NCBI GenBank assembly: GCA_039184055.1
Contig: JBCDBH010000100.1
Span: 1-16,587, forward strand
Length of the DNA: 16,587 nt
Origin: JBCDBH01 sp039184055
GTDB lineage: Bacteria > Acidobacteriota > Thermoanaerobaculia > Multivoradales > J023
Direction: 5' to 3'
Program-made: the position numbers and the translations under genes
The notes under the pieces: generated by a model
What the model was told of the DNA's origin: nothing
Databases searched by the model: none
Seen by the model: the letters and a program-made list of their open reading frames with translations, nothing else
In this document: in pieces, positions 14,916-16,587 of the stretch
Numbering within the stretch: position 1 is the first letter of the stretch
Layout: every line of letters starts with the position of its first letter

Positions 14916-15899
14916 ATGGAAGATTTCGAAGACGAAGATGGCCCGCTCGAGCTGACGCCCGAGCCGGATTTGGCAGTCGAGGAAAACCAGAAAAAAGGCC
15001 TGTGGGGCAAGCTGAAACGCGGCCTCTTCATGACCCACACCGAGATGCTCGAGCGTCTCGACGCGGCCATGGAAGGTCGCACGGTGGTCAACGAGGAGAC
15101 CCTCGAGGTGCTCGAGGAGTCGCTGCTGGGTGCCGATCTCGGTGTCGAGACGACGCTCGAGCTGATCGAGAGCATTCGTAGTGATGTCCGCCCCGGGCAG
15201 ACCGACCTGCTCGCGTTGCGTGATCGCTTGGCCGACGAAGTGTCTCTGATGCTTCTCGATGCACCTCAACCCGAGCCGCTCGACGGCTCACCGACGGTGC
15301 ATTTGATCGTCGGGGTCAATGGGGTCGGCAAGACTACTTCGATCGCCAAGCTCGGTCGTTGGTACCAACAGAACGGCAGCAAGGTGATCTTTGCCGCGGG
15401 TGACACGTTTCGCGCCGCCGCGATCGAGCAGATCAGTCTGTGGGGCGAACGTCTGGGAATCGACGTCGTGCGTCAGAACGCGGGTGGTGATCCAGCCGCC
15501 GTGGTGTTCGACGCTCTCCAGGCGGCCCGTGCGCGTGGCGCCGATCATCTGATTGTCGACACCGCGGGTCGTCTCCACGTCAAAGTCAATCTGATGAAAG
15601 AGCTCGAGAAGATCGGCCGGGTGATCGATCGTGAGGCCGCTGGCTGGCGTCGCCGTACGCTTTTGGTGCTCGATGCCACCACGGGTCAAAACGCGATCGC
15701 CCAAGCGCGCGAATTCAACAAGGCGGTCCAGGCCGACGGGGTGATCTTGACCAAGATCGACGGCACGGCGAAGGGTGGCATGGCGGTCGCGGTGGCGCGT
15801 GACCTGCGGTTGCCGGTGTTGTTTTTGGGCGTCGGCGAAGCCGCCGAGGATCTGGTCGAGTTCCAGCCGCGCGCGTTTGCGTCGGCCTTGTTCCGGTGA
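14916..15899 (+). CDS. ftsY: FtsY, signal recognition particle receptor GTPase
   Basis: Membrane-associated GTPase that docks SRP-ribosome complexes at the Sec translocon. The 327-residue protein has a short acidic N-terminus (1-27), an NG domain with the N helices at about 28-115 (KGLWGKLKRGLFMTHTEML; EVLEESLLGADLG), and GTPase motifs GVNGVGKTT (133-141), DTFRAAA (163-169), DTAGR (215-219), DATTGQNA and TKIDGTAKGG (279-288). LFLGVGEAAEDLVEFQPRAF closes the G domain. DTFRAAA, GVNGVGKTT and the lack of a Met-rich M domain distinguish FtsY from Ffh. ATG 14916 is chosen because GTGAGG lies six bases before it; a GTG at 14904 would add four residues. The A domain is much shorter than in E. coli. 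The stop overlaps ribD by four bases (GTGA). Confidence 0.95.
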   Translation: MEDFEDEDGPLELTPEPDLAVEENQKKGLWGKLKRGLFMTHTEMLERLDAAMEGRTVVNEETLEVLEESLLGADLGVETTLELIESIRSDVRPGQTDLLALRDRLADEVSLMLLDAPQPEPLDGSPTVHLIVGVNGVGKTTSIAKLGRWYQQNGSKVIFAAGDTFRAAAIEQISLWGERLGIDVVRQNAGGDPAAVVFDALQAARARGADHLIVDTAGRLHVKVNLMKELEKIGRVIDREAAGWRRRTLLVLDATTGQNAIAQAREFNKAVQADGVILTKIDGTAKGGMAVAVARDLRLPVLFLGVGEAAEDLVEFQPRAFASALFR

Positions 15900-16587
15900 C
15901 CTCGGGGACCGATCAGCGTTCGACATCCACCGGTGGTGAGGCAACCGCCGCCGATCTTCGTTGGCTGCGACGAACCCTGACTTTGGCGGCGCGCGGTCGT
16001 GGCCGAACGTCTCCGAATCCGTTGGTCGGCGCGGTCGTGGTGCGCGATGGCGAAGTGATCAGTGAAGGCTGGCATCGCTATCTCGGTGCGCCCCACGCCG
16101 AAGCGGCTGCGTTGGCGGCTGCCGGTGACCGCGCGCGTGGCGCGACGCTCTACGTCAATCTCGAACCGTGCAACCACTATGGTCGGACACCGCCGTGTAC
16201 CGAGGCTGTGATGGCCGCGGGCATTCGGCGTCTGGTGGCGTGTCACGGCGACCCGAACCCGAGGGTGGAAGGTCGTGGCTTCGACCGATTACGCGCCGCC
16301 GGGGTCGAGGTGGTGGACGGGTTTCTGGTCGAAGAAGCGGTCGCGCTCAACTGGCGTTTCTTGGTCTCCAACATCCACCGGCGCCCCGGGGTGACGATCA
16401 AATGGGCGATGAGCTTGGATGGCAAGATCGCCACGGCGAGTGGTGAGAGTCAGTGGATCTCGTCGCCGGAAGGACGCCGATGGGCGTTGCGGGAACGCAA
16501 CGAGCACGATGCGATCCTGGTGGGTAGCGGCACGGTTCTGGCCGACGACCCGCGTTTGACTCGACGCGTCGGTGGCGTGACCGAGCC
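15896..16587 (+). CDS. ribD: RibD, bifunctional riboflavin deaminase/reductase (3' end outside window)
   Basis: Catalyses two steps of riboflavin synthesis: deamination of the pyrimidine formed from GTP, then NADPH-dependent reduction of its ribosyl side chain. The frame is open from GTG 15896 to the window end (230 codons), so only the N-terminal two thirds is present. The deaminase domain shows SPNPLVGAVVV, the zinc site His67-Ala-Glu69 and EPCNHYGRTPPCT with Cys92 and Cys101. The reductase domain starts near residue 150 (LNWRFLVSN, then IKWAMSLDGKIATASGESQWIS) and reaches the NADPH-binding LVGSGTVLADDPRLT. A short Thr/Ser/Gly-rich leader precedes the domain, so a downstream start is possible, but GTG 15896 overlaps the ftsY stop in the same GTGA manner as other junctions here. 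Confidence 0.94.
   Translation, partial: MTSGTDQRSTSTGGEATAADLRWLRRTLTLAARGRGRTSPNPLVGAVVVRDGEVISEGWHRYLGAPHAEAAALAAAGDRARGATLYVNLEPCNHYGRTPPCTEAVMAAGIRRLVACHGDPNPRVEGRGFDRLRAAGVEVVDGFLVEEAVALNWRFLVSNIHRRPGVTIKWAMSLDGKIATASGESQWISSPEGRRWALRERNEHDAILVGSGTVLADDPRLTRRVGGVTE

Overview
The window is a gene-dense, GC-rich stretch of bacterial chromosome with seventeen protein-coding genes, all on the + strand. I see no RNA gene, mobile element, CRISPR array or integration scar, and no gene-free stretch longer than about 125 bases. The gene set implies a diderm, lipid A-making bacterium (Lol, Bam, Skp, LpxA/LpxD) that also carries a ClpC-type unfoldase more familiar from Gram-positives and cyanobacteria. 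This combination, the GC-rich composition, the frequent GTG starts and the lolE-lolD-bamA-skp-lpxD-fabZ-lpxA order fit Acidobacteriota (or a deltaproteobacterial-type lineage) best. That placement is an inference from content, not a phylogeny.

Region 1 (1-9543) is an envelope-biogenesis block. It holds the 3' end of a LolC/LolE-type permease gene, lolD, clpC, bamA, skp, lpxD, fabZ and lpxA: lipoprotein release, protein quality control, outer-membrane protein assembly with its periplasmic chaperone, and the first acylation steps of lipid A. FabZ and LpxA/LpxD draw on the same 3-hydroxyacyl-ACP pool. A Gfo/Idh-type sugar dehydrogenase gene (9540-10463) overlaps lpxA by four bases, where other genomes often have lpxI/lpxB. 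It may be a GnnA-like nucleotide-sugar dehydrogenase that alters the lipid A backbone.

Region 2 (10482-14396) is a housekeeping and salvage block: mtnP (methylthioadenosine phosphorylase), surE (5'-nucleotidase), pcm (isoaspartyl repair methyltransferase), a DedA/YqaA-type membrane protein, acyP (acylphosphatase) and apt (adenine phosphoribosyltransferase). MtnP releases the adenine that Apt recycles.

Region 3 (14478-16587) holds a small Roadblock/LC7-like protein, ftsY (SRP receptor GTPase) and the 5' part of ribD (riboflavin biosynthesis), which runs off the window and overlaps ftsY by four bases.

Four junctions overlap by exactly four bases (ATGA or GTGA) and most other spacers are short, so long co-transcribed units with translational coupling are likely. 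The larger gaps (before clpC, bamA, the Roadblock gene and ftsY) are where promoters or RNA structures would sit. I see only weak candidates there. No wholly new multi-gene system is evident. The most interesting leads are the Gfo/Idh gene joined to an atypical LpxA, the ClpC in an envelope operon, and the Roadblock protein beside FtsY.
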